Below are positions 17,345 to 26,666 of a DNA stretch of 64,000 nt, one piece after another. Position 1 is the first letter of the stretch. Every line of letters begins with the position of its first letter. Where the stretch lies: contig NZ_CP121112.1 of NCBI RefSeq assembly GCF_029625295.1, forward strand, positions 3,782,001-3,846,000, given 5' to 3'. Both the position numbers and the translations under genes were made by a program. Under the pieces are notes generated by a model, which saw nothing but the letters and a program-made list of their open reading frames with translations, was not told the DNA's origin and did no database searches. Source of the DNA: Flavobacterium gyeonganense (GTDB lineage: Bacteria > Bacteroidota > Bacteroidia > Flavobacteriales > Flavobacteriaceae).

Positions 17345-20128
17345 TTAGTGAACAATAATCTTTTTGATATGCAATACCTCTTTTGTTTTTGGGTCAGTAA
17401 ACTTTAAGAGAAAAACACCTTTTGATTTCAAATTGATGTTTTCCTGATTTTTTCCGTTAATGTTTTTTGTCATCACTTCTTTACCCAAAATATCAAAGAT
17501 CTTAAGTTCTGCATTGCTGTCATTTTCCATTAAAATAGAAAATGAACCGTTATTTGGTACAGGCCAAACACTAAAAGAAGTATTTTCTTTGGCTGTTTTT
17601 TCAACTGAAAGGGTAGAGCTGTATCCGCTTACAATATTTACTTTACGTGTCATGCTTGCTCCTTCATTGTCTGTAACAGTAAAATCGAAAGAGCATAAAC
17701 CTGTTGCATTTGGTGTAAATTCTGCAATATTTCCATTAAGTATGGCATTTCCGTTAACAACATTAGAAAGCGAATAATTAACACCACTTGTAAAGCCTCT
17801 TGAAAGTTTCTGTATATTAATATCAATTTTATTTCCTGTTGGAGAATCGTAATGCGGCAGGGACATCCATTGTAGGTACAAGTCTAAATTGGTGTATCCG
17901 TCTAGATCGTTATCTGCATTAGAATCTGAAAAATCACCAATAGCTGAATCTGGATTTGTGCCTATGATTGTTTCCCACCAATTTGGCAGACCATCCTGAT
18001 CGGTGTCCCAACTAGCATTTCTGACAATTTCAGGGTATATTTCGTATCCTCCAACATCAGATTCGTTGTCAGGAAAACCAGCTTTATTAGTAACGCTTCC
18101 TCTGTAAGTGTAAGTCCCGTTTAACGTTTCTGTAATCATTCTTTGGTCGTGTGTGTCCAATTCAGGCTGTACACAACCTACATCAGAAAGTACAATTTTA
18201 TAAGCATTAGCTGCAGATTGTGTTGTTACAAAAGATGGAAAAAATGGGGAGTCAACAAATGTTTCATAATTTATTGTAACGCCGTTCGATAATCTTGATC
18301 TTCTGCCAATTGATTGGTTTGTTTCGTTAAAATATCCTGGCATAACATTTCCACTGAAATAAGCTCTTTGCATACCTGCAAAATTATTTTCATGATCCAT
18401 AGTTAATGCATATTGCTTCAATTCAGTACCTGCACCTGGTTTATAGTAGTTGTTAACGAAATTGACTTCACTCGCTCCTCCATCTGTCGTTCTGGAACCC
18501 CAATTGTAAACTACATTATTGGTAATATCTAATTTTCCACTAAAAACATTATTTGCATCTAATCCTCCTCCTAAACTCCAATTGCGGCCATAATTATGTG
18601 CTAGTAAGTTATGATGAAAACTTCCCACATCACCACCAATTGTTGCAGCATAACCGTGCTGTGTTCCTGCAGGATAATTTGCATGTCCTGCGGCATTCAG
18701 GGCTTCAGATATTAAAGTCCTCTGTAGGGTAATATTTTTTCCTGAACGGGAACTAAAAGATTCATCAATTGTCCAGCTGATTGAACAATGATCAATTATA
18801 CTGTTATCAGCACCTGTTAATCCCATTCCGTCAAAAGTAGTTCCTCCGCCCAATCGCACCCTTATATTCTGAACAACAGCATCATTTCCTGTAATTCCAA
18901 AAGGAGCAGTACGAATACAAATGCCTTTTCCTGGAGCGGTCTGGCCTGCAACTGTAACATATGGCTGACTCAAAACCAGTCTGGAATTAAGTTGTATAAT
19001 TCCCGAGGTATTGAAAACAATTGTTCTGGGACCAATATCATTTGTAACAGCTTCACGTAAACTTCCAGGCCCATTATCATTAAGATTAGTAACTGCTATT
19101 ACTTTTCCGCCCCTTCCACCACGGGCAAAGCGGCCATAACCTTCAGCCCCCGGAAAAGCAAGCTGGGCTGGACGAAAGCGCCAGATGTTTCCTTTTACTA
19201 TTTCATTATTAGCTAAAACTTCATCCACTCTCCAATAGTAAGTTGCTCCTGTATATAAACCGCTTAATTCATAAGAAGTATTGGTTTTAACCTGATTTCC
19301 TTTGTATTCTGATGATGATGTTCCCGCAGCTTCCAAAGCAGCTAATTCAGTGCCAAAATAAACATTATGGGATACTGCATTGATAGCTGAAGTCCAGCTC
19401 AATGTAGTATTTCCGGAGTTTAATTCTACATGTTCGTTATTATTTTTAGGAACAGGATTTGTTGACTGATTAAAAATATTAGGTGTGTTTAATTCAAATC
19501 CATTGAACATTATGTTTTTAATGTTTTCTGTACCTGAGGTTTCGGCTTCAAATAAAATAACAACATCTGTATTTTCGGTTGCCTGAAATTTCAAATAAGC
19601 TGATTTTGCAGACGCTGGTGTTAATGCTCTGACACTTGGAATTAAATTGTCTACTACTTTATTGCCGTCAACCGAAATATCAATCGGACTAAAGTTATTC
19701 CCATTAGGACTGTCCACAGCGTTTAAAAAAGCCATTAAAGTATGTTCTCCTGTTGCTAACCCCTTTATTTTAAGTTCTATTTTTGCTCCCAGATTGGCAT
19801 TTGTGCCTTTTACAGTAAGGCCATCACCAGTTAATTTTGCAAAATTAGGGGATTGTATTCCAGCTTTATACCAATTAGTACCTAATTCCGTGCCATTATC
19901 TCCCATTCTTGTTACAGTAAAAGTTATTCCATTTGTTGTAAAAGTACTGGTGTTAAATGATCCTACAACCCATGGAATATAACCTGGTTCACTTACCTGA
20001 GCTGTTGGTTGATTAATAATATCAAAATCAATTTTTACTACCGGACTTTGGGCAAAAATCTTTGTAGTTAACATTGTAAGGCAAATAGTCGCCATTACAA
20101 ACGATAGTTTTAAGGTGTTGTTGAACAT
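17345..20128 (-). CDS. secreted pectate-lyase-like protein with T9SS sorting domain
   Basis: 927 residues. A signal peptide (to about 26) is followed by a jelly-roll domain (about 30-215), a fibronectin type III-like domain (about 235-318), then a right-handed beta-helix (about 325-680) with the pectate-lyase signatures FPGAEGYGRFARGGRGG, NDNGPGSLREAV and IVFNTSGII, and DQDGLPNWWE near a calcium-binding-like repeat. A cadherin-like segment precedes the last 75 residues, which are a type A T9SS sorting domain (WPVPNNGSFSI, IFDILGKEV). The enzyme is thus exported through the type IX system and should cleave pectin-like polysaccharide outside the cell. No SusC/SusD pair or other lyase adjoins it, so it is an isolated enzyme. 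It is monocistronic. Confidence 0.88.
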   Translation of the reverse strand: MFNNTLKLSFVMATICLTMLTTKIFAQSPVVKIDFDIINQPTAQVSEPGYIPWVVGSFNTSTFTTNGITFTVTRMGDNGTELGTNWYKAGIQSPNFAKLTGDGLTVKGTNANLGAKIELKIKGLATGEHTLMAFLNAVDSPNGNNFSPIDISVDGNKVVDNLIPSVRALTPASAKSAYLKFQATENTDVVILFEAETSGTENIKNIMFNGFELNTPNIFNQSTNPVPKNNNEHVELNSGNTTLSWTSAINAVSHNVYFGTELAALEAAGTSSSEYKGNQVKTNTSYELSGLYTGATYYWRVDEVLANNEIVKGNIWRFRPAQLAFPGAEGYGRFARGGRGGKVIAVTNLNDNGPGSLREAVTNDIGPRTIVFNTSGIIQLNSRLVLSQPYVTVAGQTAPGKGICIRTAPFGITGNDAVVQNIRVRLGGGTTFDGMGLTGADNSIIDHCSISWTIDESFSSRSGKNITLQRTLISEALNAAGHANYPAGTQHGYAATIGGDVGSFHHNLLAHNYGRNWSLGGGLDANNVFSGKLDITNNVVYNWGSRTTDGGASEVNFVNNYYKPGAGTELKQYALTMDHENNFAGMQRAYFSGNVMPGYFNETNQSIGRRSRLSNGVTINYETFVDSPFFPSFVTTQSAANAYKIVLSDVGCVQPELDTHDQRMITETLNGTYTYRGSVTNKAGFPDNESDVGGYEIYPEIVRNASWDTDQDGLPNWWETIIGTNPDSAIGDFSDSNADNDLDGYTNLDLYLQWMSLPHYDSPTGNKIDINIQKLSRGFTSGVNYSLSNVVNGNAILNGNIAEFTPNATGLCSFDFTVTDNEGASMTRKVNIVSGYSSTLSVEKTAKENTSFSVWPVPNNGSFSILMENDSNAELKIFDILGKEVMTKNINGKNQENINLKSKGVFLLKFTDPKTKEVLHIKKIIVH

Positions 20129-20410
20129 GTAGTTTGGTTGGTTTTGTTAGTAAAGAAATTTTTATCTTAAACGTAAAGTTTTAAAATATCAAAAACAAAA
20201 CTGTCCTGCCCCATCCTGTCCAATATTCTTTTAGTGATTATTGATGGTAATTTAACCTAATAAAACATGTTTTATAATAAATAAATATTAAATTGTTAGG
20301 ATTTATTCAAAATAATAAAATGATTACTGTGATAAAACGTAATGTGTTGCGTATTTAAAGCAGGTAGTACAGAAAGAAAATATGGCCTGTAAATATAGTT
20401 TAAGCTAGAG

Positions 20411-20713
20411 TTAATCTTTAAATAAAAACCCCAATCCCATGCTTTTAAGCATTTTTTTTTCAAAGTTCCAAAAAAAACGAAACTGACCAAATAGGGTTCC
20501 TATTCCAACGAGCAGAACCTGATAAATTGGAAAAATAACCAGTAGCCTGATTAAGGTAAACCAACCGCCAAAATCTTCTTTTGTTATGTTTAATAATTCG
20601 CAAAAGGGTCTGGACAGCCACGCAGATGCCGATCCAGTGATGGCAAATACGATAAATATAATGACAAGCTGAAAATTTGAGGTGATACCCCAACGTTGTT
20701 TTAATCTGTTCAT
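20411..20713 (-). CDS. DUF6787 family small membrane protein
   Basis: A 100-residue protein with two membrane segments (about 13-33 and 55-77), an RWG motif near the N-terminus and FGQFRFFWNFEKKM near the C-terminus, the pattern of flavobacterial DUF6787. The function is unknown. It lies 34 bases downstream of the DUF6146 gene on the same strand and closes the gene series that includes serA and serC; a role linked to serine metabolism is only suggested by position. Confidence 0.8.
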   Translation of the reverse strand: MNRLKQRWGITSNFQLVIIFIVFAITGSASAWLSRPFCELLNITKEDFGGWFTLIRLLVIFPIYQVLLVGIGTLFGQFRFFWNFEKKMLKSMGLGFLFKD

Positions 20714-20747
20714 TATTTGTTTGTAGTGATTACAAATATACTAACAA

Positions 20748-21185
20748 TTATCTGGAAGGGACATGTCCTGCCAGTTTTTGTTTGTAAGTATTTTGGAAGT
20801 AAATCATGTAATTGTATATCAGGTAGTTAACTTCGTATCCGTATCGGATATGTGGCTGATAATCAATGGTCATCTCATATAAATTTGGATTATAGCGCTG
20901 AGGCTGTAACACACGATTGTTCCATTCTGTTACATAAACCTGATTTTTATTTTCCAGATAGCTGAGTGAATAATAATTTCTTGGTAATGCCATTGAGGCG
21001 AGCCAAAAACTAAATCCATTATCTATAATTATAACTTCATATTCTAAGGAATCATTTGCGATTCGTACTGTATCATTTACAGCTGCTTTTATTGGAGTAT
21101 TAGTTGTCGCAATTTTGTTCTTAGAAGATGTTGAACATGCAATGATTGTAAATAAAATCCCTATTATGTAAACGAAATTCTTCAT
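20748..21185 (-). CDS. DUF6146 family lipoprotein
   Basis: 145 residues with a lipoprotein signal ending in TIIAC (Cys17), then a Ser/Thr/Lys-rich linker and a compact domain rich in aromatic residues (LPRNYYSLSYLENKN, YVTEWNNRV, IDYQPHIRYGYEVNYLIYNYMIYF). This matches DUF6146, a flavobacterial family without a known function. It should be anchored to a membrane and face the periplasm. It sits between serA and the DUF6787 gene on the same strand, but a strong hairpin after serA separates it from the serine genes, so it may have its own promoter. Confidence 0.8.
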   Translation of the reverse strand: MKNFVYIIGILFTIIACSTSSKNKIATTNTPIKAAVNDTVRIANDSLEYEVIIIDNGFSFWLASMALPRNYYSLSYLENKNQVYVTEWNNRVLQPQRYNPNLYEMTIDYQPHIRYGYEVNYLIYNYMIYFQNTYKQKLAGHVPSR

Positions 21186-21311
21186 GGTTTAAATTTTGAA
21201 CATTAAATTTACAGAAAAAGGAATAAAGGTTTCTATTATTTAACATTTGTGATTAAAATGATTGTGTTATCAAATAAAAACCAACAAAACTTTCCATCTA
21301 AAAAACAAGAA

Positions 21312-21343
21312 AGGGGATTTATTAATCAGTGTTAATAAATCCC
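21312..21343 (-). terminator. intrinsic terminator after serA
   Basis: A perfect 13-bp stem (21312-21324 with 21331-21343) and six-base loop lie 23 bases after the serA stop; on the minus strand a T-rich stretch follows. Confidence 0.8.
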
Positions 21344-21366
21344 CTCAAGTTATTAGTTATAATGAA

Positions 21367-22317
21367 TTAACTTAATAAAGTAATGATTTGTGAAGCTAAT
21401 TCAGTACCAATTCTGTCCTGAGCTTCTCCTGTAGCTGCACCAATATGCGGAGTCAATGAAATTTTAGAGTGCATTAAAATTGCCATTTCAGGTTTTGGTT
21501 CGTTTTCAAAAACGTCTAGTCCTGCAAATGCTACTTTTCCTGAATCTAACGCTTTTACAAGCGCAACTTCATCAATAACACCTCCACGTGCACAGTTTAC
21601 GATTCCAACACCATCTTTCATGATTTCAAATTCTTTCTCACCAATGATATAACCATCCTGAGCTGGAACGTGTAAAGTAATAAAATCAGATTCTTTTAAT
21701 AAAGACTCTAAAGACTGAGGGACGATAGTAGTTGTAATAGACTGACCATCAAAAAACTCAACTTTTACATCTACAGACGGAATAAATCCATCAGCAGCAA
21801 TAACTTTCATACCTAAACCAAGAGCCATTTTAGCAGTTGCCTGACCAATACGGCCAATGCCTACGATACCTAATGTTTTTCCTCTTAACTCAGTTCCATT
21901 TGCGTAAGCTTTTTTCAGACCGTCAAAGTTTGAATCTCCTTCAAGAGGCATATTTCTGTTTGAATCATGTAAAAAGCGAACACCGGAAAGTAAGTGTCCA
22001 AACACTAACTCAGCAACTGATTCAGAAGAAGAAGCAGGAGTGTTAATTACATGAATTCCTTTACTTTTAGCATAATCAACATCGATATTGTCCATACCAA
22101 CACCACCACGTCCGATGATTTTGATACCAGGACAGGCATCGATAATATCTTTACGAACTTTAGTTGCACTACGCACTAAAATTACGTCTACATTGTTTTC
22201 ATTAATAAAGTTAGCAACTTGTTCCTGAGCTACTTTTGTAGTGATAACTTCAAATCCACCTTTTTCTAAAGCTAGAATTCCGCTTTTAGAAATTCCGTCA
22301 TTGGCTAATACTTTCAT
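21367..22317 (-). CDS. serA: D-3-phosphoglycerate dehydrogenase
   Basis: 316 residues of the D-2-hydroxyacid dehydrogenase family. It has the Rossmann motif GIVGIGRIGQATAK (about 150-163), the catalytic Arg in CARGGVIDE, the Glu in FENEPKP and the catalytic His in LTPHIGAATGEAQ. It oxidises 3-phosphoglycerate to 3-phosphohydroxypyruvate with NAD, the first step of serine synthesis. This is the short form without the C-terminal ACT or ASB domain, so serine feedback through an ACT domain is not possible. serC lies upstream on the same strand; the 241 bases between them hold a repeat element. The adjacent serC supports serA rather than another hydroxyacid dehydrogenase. Confidence 0.9.
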   Translation of the reverse strand: MKVLANDGISKSGILALEKGGFEVITTKVAQEQVANFINENNVDVILVRSATKVRKDIIDACPGIKIIGRGGVGMDNIDVDYAKSKGIHVINTPASSSESVAELVFGHLLSGVRFLHDSNRNMPLEGDSNFDGLKKAYANGTELRGKTLGIVGIGRIGQATAKMALGLGMKVIAADGFIPSVDVKVEFFDGQSITTTIVPQSLESLLKESDFITLHVPAQDGYIIGEKEFEIMKDGVGIVNCARGGVIDEVALVKALDSGKVAFAGLDVFENEPKPEMAILMHSKISLTPHIGAATGEAQDRIGTELASQIITLLS

Positions 22318-22397
22318 TTTGGTCTATTTGTTTTGATTATTATTAATTGTTTAAAATAAATAATAAAATGAATGATATAATTTTTCTTTTTTTATTT

Positions 22398-22530
22398 AGA
22401 AGCTAATCCCGCTATCCGTTTCAAACGAAGTTCACTGAACTCCAATTTAAATAAATATTTTCATGAAGTAATCTTTTATGTTTTTAAAGAAAAAAATAAA
22501 AAGGATTTTCACTGCTATCGGGGCTTAGGC
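22398..22530 (+). repeat. REP-like intergenic element, copy A
   Basis: The left end reads agaagctaatcccgctatcc and the right end ttttcactgctatcgggg followed by cttagg. Both ends resemble a second element at 40335-40425. It occupies the serA-serC interval. No coding frame is visible inside it. Confidence 0.6.
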
Positions 22531-22558
22531 TCTGGTATTCGATTGATAATTTTGGTAA

Positions 22559-23629
22559 CTAAACTTTAGTTTCCAAAGCTTTCATTACATCCACTAAAAC
22601 CTGTACACTTTCGATAGGCATTGCGTTGTAAATAGAGGCTCTGTAACCACCAACAGAACGGTGTCCTGGCAATCCTGAGATTCCGGCTTCTTTCCATAAT
22701 TTATCAAACGTTTCTGTGTGATCAGCATTTGTAAGAAGGAAAGTAACGTTCATGTTAGAACGATCCTCAACAGCTGCAGCACCTTTGAATAATGGATTTC
22801 TGTCGATTTCGTTATAAAGTAATTCTGCTTTAGCGTTGTTTAATTTTTCAACAGCAGCGATACCGCCTTTTTCTTTAATCCATTGTAATGTTAATAATGA
22901 AACATATACAGCAAATACAGAAGGTGTATTGTACATACTTTCTGCTTTGATATGTTTGCTGAAATCGAGCATACTCGGAATTGTTCTTCCGTTTTTTCCT
23001 AAGATTTCTTCCTTAACTACCACTAAAGTAGTTCCTGCAGGCCCCATGTTTTTTTGAGCTCCGGCATAGATTAAGTCAAATTTAGAGAAATCTAATTCGC
23101 GTGAAAAAATATCAGAACTCATGTCGCATACAACCGGGATGTTGGTTGACGGGAATTCTTTCATCTGGGTTCCAAAAATGGTGTTGTTGCTTGTACAGTG
23201 AAAATAATCTGCATCGGCAGGGATTTCATAACCTTTTGGAACATAAGTATAATTATCATCTTTTGAAGAGCCTACGATAACAGTATCTCCAAAAAGTTTA
23301 GCTTCTTTGATGGCTGCTGTGGCCCATGTTCCAGAATCTAAATAAGCTGCTTTTCCATTTTCCTTCATCAGGTTGTAAGGAGCCATTATAAATGCTGTAC
23401 TTGCCCCGCCCTGTAAAAATAAAGCCTGGTATCCTTTGCCTGTAAGTCCTAATAGGTCTAAAGCCAATGCACGGGCTTCGTCCATAACTGCAACGAAATC
23501 TTTGCTTCGGTGTGAAATTTCAAGAATTGATAATCCTGAATTATTAAAATCTAAAACTGCTTTTGATGCTTTTTCAAAAACTTCCTGAGGTAAAATACTT
23601 GGTCCTGCGCTGTAGTTGTGTTTTTTCAT
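22559..23629 (-). CDS. serC: 3-phosphoserine/phosphohydroxythreonine aminotransferase
   Basis: 356 residues, the usual length of SerC. The start NYSAGPSILP, the phosphate/PLP-binding HISHRSKDF-like segment (EISHRSKDF), the QGGAST loop near residue 75, the PLP lysine in GAQKNMGPAG (near 195) and the C-terminal GHRSVGGYRASIYNA are all diagnostic. It is a class V aminotransferase that converts 3-phosphohydroxypyruvate and glutamate to phosphoserine, and also serves pyridoxal phosphate synthesis. It is followed by serA on the same strand and preceded by a LuxC-type reductase gene 79 bases upstream. Confidence 0.95.
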   Translation of the reverse strand: MKKHNYSAGPSILPQEVFEKASKAVLDFNNSGLSILEISHRSKDFVAVMDEARALALDLLGLTGKGYQALFLQGGASTAFIMAPYNLMKENGKAAYLDSGTWATAAIKEAKLFGDTVIVGSSKDDNYTYVPKGYEIPADADYFHCTSNNTIFGTQMKEFPSTNIPVVCDMSSDIFSRELDFSKFDLIYAGAQKNMGPAGTTLVVVKEEILGKNGRTIPSMLDFSKHIKAESMYNTPSVFAVYVSLLTLQWIKEKGGIAAVEKLNNAKAELLYNEIDRNPLFKGAAAVEDRSNMNVTFLLTNADHTETFDKLWKEAGISGLPGHRSVGGYRASIYNAMPIESVQVLVDVMKALETKV

Positions 23630-23708
23630 GGTATAGTTAAAAGTCCAAATTTTAAAAACGCAAATTTCGGGAATACAAGCCGAAAAACCGTTAAATTATT
23701 CGCAATAA

Positions 23709-24794
23709 TTACAAATTTTTATCCGATGTTATTAACAAAAACGATATAGTATCTACATTGTCTGCATAATCCCATAATTGCGGAGTCTGAGTTTTTCCGA
23801 AAGAAATGCTGTCTTTAATCAGATTATTGCTTACAACACACTGAATTTGTTCAGATTCAGCTTCGAGACGACTTTTAAGATCTTCTATATTTTCATAAAA
23901 CTCATAAAAAATGCTTGAAATAGGAGAAGCATAACTAGGATCCTCTTTTATGGTCAAAAATCCATTGTCGAGTAATTTGAAATTACTCATTAAAAAGACC
24001 GCTTTATTGTAGTCATAATTATTAGCATATTTTTCATAATGGATAACATCCTGATATTTGAAAATAGCTTCAAAAAAAGTATCGAATTTGTAATCTTTCG
24101 GAACAAAAAGTTTAGATACATTTCGGCATCCCAAACCAAAATAACGAAAAATATCTTCCCCCAAAGCTTCTAAATCTTCTTTTGTTTCCTGACCGTTTAA
24201 AACAGCAACAGAATTTCTGTTCTTGCGGATTATCGAAGGTTTATCTTTAAAATAATATTCAAAATAACGGGCAGTATTATTACTTCCGGTTGCAATGACG
24301 GCATCAAAATTTTCTAATTTTCCTTCCACAAAAGTAATATTGTCTTTTAGACTGTGATCAATAAAAATTAAATATTTGGTTAAAAATGGCAGTAAGTGCT
24401 GATCATTAGAAGAAGTTTTTATTAAAGCTTTATTTCCGGTAATTAATACGCATAAAAAATCATGAAACCCTACTAACGGAATATTACCGGCTAAAATTAA
24501 GGCTACTGTTTTTCCTTTTTTATTATCCTGAGAGAACTCAGTAGAATAGCCCGAAAGCCATTTGTCGATATTTTCTTCAGTCAAAGCATCTGCCCATGAT
24601 TTTATGGCGAAATATACTTGCTCAGGTGTATACCACCCATTGTGTGATTGCGAAAGTTCAATGAGTTTTATAAAATCATCAAAAAACAAATCATTACCTA
24701 AAACAGATTCATTTCGAGTATTTTTTTCTTCTGAAAACTGACTCAAAAACTGACCAAGTGCTATAAAAGATTGTTTTTTTTCGTTTTGTAACAT
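23709..24794 (-). CDS. acyl-CoA reductase (LuxC family)
   Basis: 361 residues of the LuxC-type acyl-CoA reductase family. Visible features are the nucleotide-binding region LILAGNIPLVGFHDFL near residue 102, the segment VIATGSNNTARYFEYYF, and the probable catalytic Cys in YFGLGCRNVSKLF (near 227). LuxC proteins reduce acyl groups to aldehydes using NADPH. No LuxD/E or luciferase genes are nearby, so bioluminescence is excluded and the substrate is unknown. The start is ATG 24794. It reads towards serC and is divergent from a ferredoxin gene, an arrangement suggesting shared regulation of a redox step. Confidence 0.85.
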   Translation of the reverse strand: MLQNEKKQSFIALGQFLSQFSEEKNTRNESVLGNDLFFDDFIKLIELSQSHNGWYTPEQVYFAIKSWADALTEENIDKWLSGYSTEFSQDNKKGKTVALILAGNIPLVGFHDFLCVLITGNKALIKTSSNDQHLLPFLTKYLIFIDHSLKDNITFVEGKLENFDAVIATGSNNTARYFEYYFKDKPSIIRKNRNSVAVLNGQETKEDLEALGEDIFRYFGLGCRNVSKLFVPKDYKFDTFFEAIFKYQDVIHYEKYANNYDYNKAVFLMSNFKLLDNGFLTIKEDPSYASPISSIFYEFYENIEDLKSRLEAESEQIQCVVSNNLIKDSISFGKTQTPQLWDYADNVDTISFLLITSDKNL

Positions 24795-24800
24795 AAGTAA

Positions 24801-24832
24801 TTTGTTTATGAAAGGTTTTGATTGTAATTTTG
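24801..24832 (+). promoter_or_regulatory. Bacteroidota-type promoter of the ferredoxin gene
   Basis: TTTG at 24801-24804, a 20-base spacer, and TAATTTTG at 24825-24832 match the primary sigma consensus of Bacteroidota exactly (TTTG, N20, TAnnTTTG). Transcription should begin near 24839, giving a leader of about 93 bases. Confidence 0.65.
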
Positions 24833-24931
24833 CACAAAAATAAGCTATATTAAGTTATAAGGCAAAGCAGAATAAAATGTTTGGCATTTTTAGTAAAGTC
24901 TTTTAATTTTTAACCCGTAACCAAGAATAAA

Positions 24932-25282
24932 ATGGCAATAATTATAACCGACGAATGCATCAATTGTGGGGCTTGTGAACCAGAATGCCCTAATACAGCA
25001 ATTTATGAAGGAGCTGATGACTGGAGATATAAAGACGGAACAAGTCTTTCCGGAAAAGTAATTTTACCTGACGGAACAGAAGTTGACGCAGATGATGCTC
25101 AAACACCAATTTCTGATGAAGTGTATTATATTGTACCCGGAAAATGTACAGAATGTAAAGGTTTCCATGATGAGCCTCAATGTGCAGCTGTATGTCCTGT
25201 TGATTGTTGCGTGCCAGACGAAAACCACGTTGAAGACGAGGAGACACTATTAAACAGACAAGCGTTTCTACACGCAGAATAA
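24932..25282 (+). CDS. 4Fe-4S dicluster ferredoxin
   Basis: 116 residues with two cluster-binding regions: CINCGACEPECP at 9-20 and, after a long insert, CTECKGFHDEPQCAAVCPVD near 71-90. Together they supply eight Cys for two [4Fe-4S] clusters, with the extended second CxxC spacing of the 2[4Fe-4S] Alvin-type ferredoxins (YfhL-like). It is a cytoplasmic one-electron carrier. The gene is divergent from the LuxC-type acyl-CoA reductase, has a good promoter upstream and a hairpin downstream, and so is monocistronic. Its redox partner is not shown by the sequence. Confidence 0.93.
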   Translation: MAIIITDECINCGACEPECPNTAIYEGADDWRYKDGTSLSGKVILPDGTEVDADDAQTPISDEVYYIVPGKCTECKGFHDEPQCAAVCPVDCCVPDENHVEDEETLLNRQAFLHAE

Positions 25283-25303
25283 TATTCAAAATTATACTAT
25301 ATC

Positions 25304-25337
25304 AAAATCCTGAGTGTTATGCTTAGGATTTTTTTTA
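25304..25337 (+). terminator. intrinsic terminator after the ferredoxin gene
   Basis: An 11-bp stem with one G-T pair (25304-25314 with 25322-25332) is followed by nine Ts. Confidence 0.85.
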
Positions 25338-25433
25338 TTTGTAATAAAATATTCAATTATTTCGTATTTATCTGGTTTTTAATGTTTTATTTTTGTTAAA
25401 TTTGGCAATAATTTTTGTATTTTTATAATAACC

Positions 25434-26597
25434 ATGAGAAGACTAATACTTATATTTATTCTGTTATTTAGTGTTGATTTTTTTGCACAAAGCACTGAAT
25501 ATTATATTGTTATAAAAGATATAGAAACGTTGATGCCTATTGAAAATGCTACGGTTTTTATTATGAAAACCAAGCAGACTCTAATAAGTAATAAAGATGG
25601 AAAAGTAACTTTTGAATTGAATGGAGCTTCAAATGTTCAGGTTTCTGAAACAAATTATGAAAAACTAACGCTTCGCTGGGCAACTTTAAAAGAAGATCAG
25701 TTTGTAGTTTATCTTAAAAACACCCATAATAAGTTAGATGAAGTAGTTGTATCAACTGAAAATCCTCAAAAAACACTTCAAAAAATCGTTTCTAATTCAA
25801 GGCACAAATTAGCTGATTCTTACCGTTTAAAGGTGTATGTGAGGGAGTTTTTTTTGTTAGATAATAAATACTCTTATTATAACGACGGACTTGTAAATTT
25901 TCAGTTTTCAGTCAGTCAGAAAAAAGCAACAACAACATTACTTGTTGAGCAAAACAGATCTTATGGTTTATTGGAGGCCGATATTAGTGCAGATTTACGA
26001 GGGTATAATTTGAATAATATTATGGAAAATTATTGCAATTTAAATTATTTCGATCCTCTTTTAGATTCAAAAGCAAAAAAAGAATACAGCTTTACAACCA
26101 AGGGACACCCTAACAATAAGAGTTATTATATAATGTCTATAGTGCCTTTGGATGATTCAAAAACGGCTCTTGATACTTACGAAATAGTCTATGACCCCGA
26201 AAAAAAGTTGATTATAGAATTTAATGTCATTATTGAACCAAAAAATTTGTCGGAAATAGTAGAAAATGAACAAATTGGTGCTAAAAATGTTACAAGATCA
26301 ATTGTTAAAGTCAGCTACAGGGCTGAAGGTCAGGATTATTATCTTTTGACTGCCAATGAAGAGATAGGATATGATTTGGTTTTAAAAGAGGAAATTAAAA
26401 ATATTCAGGTTCGTAATAATTTTATAACAACCAGCTTCAACAGACAGAATTTTACTTATAAAGAAAGTGATGTTTTTAAAGAGAAATCGCTTTTCAACAA
26501 AAAAAATAAAGTGTTGACCAAATATTGGGACATTTCCGGATTTACAGCGACAGATGAGGAAAAGGCAATTATAGATGGCTTAGAGTTTAAATTATAA
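25434..26597 (+). CDS. carboxypeptidase-like regulatory domain protein, exported
   Basis: 387 residues with a signal peptide (to about 19, DFFAQS) and an N-terminal carboxypeptidase-like regulatory beta-sandwich (about 20-95: IKDIETLMPIENATVFIMKT, NKDGKVTFEL). The rest, about 290 residues, has no recognised domain and looks rich in beta-strands; proteins of this plan in flavobacteria are exported or outer-membrane associated. No TonB plug or barrel is present. A TAAATTTG box at 25397-25404 may be its -7 element. It stands between two hairpins and so is a single-gene unit converging with a TonB-dependent receptor gene. Confidence 0.75.
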   Translation: MRRLILIFILLFSVDFFAQSTEYYIVIKDIETLMPIENATVFIMKTKQTLISNKDGKVTFELNGASNVQVSETNYEKLTLRWATLKEDQFVVYLKNTHNKLDEVVVSTENPQKTLQKIVSNSRHKLADSYRLKVYVREFFLLDNKYSYYNDGLVNFQFSVSQKKATTTLLVEQNRSYGLLEADISADLRGYNLNNIMENYCNLNYFDPLLDSKAKKEYSFTTKGHPNNKSYYIMSIVPLDDSKTALDTYEIVYDPEKKLIIEFNVIIEPKNLSEIVENEQIGAKNVTRSIVKVSYRAEGQDYYLLTANEEIGYDLVLKEEIKNIQVRNNFITTSFNRQNFTYKESDVFKEKSLFNKKNKVLTKYWDISGFTATDEEKAIIDGLEFKL

Positions 26598-26612
26598 CTT
26601 CTTTTTATATAT

Positions 26613-26650
26613 AAAAAAAATCCTGAGTTTATAAGCTCAGGATTTTTTTT
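26613..26650. terminator. bidirectional intrinsic terminator
   Basis: A perfect stem (26621-26627 with 26636-26642), extended by an A8 run on the left and a T8 run on the right, separates the convergent genes ending at 26597 and 26667. Confidence 0.9.
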
Positions 26651-26666
26651 GTTTAGATAATATGAA

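Noticed and set aside
23709..24794. Bioluminescence locus suggested by the LuxC family protein
   Set aside because: No luciferase, LuxD or LuxE genes are present and LuxC-type reductases are widespread without light production.
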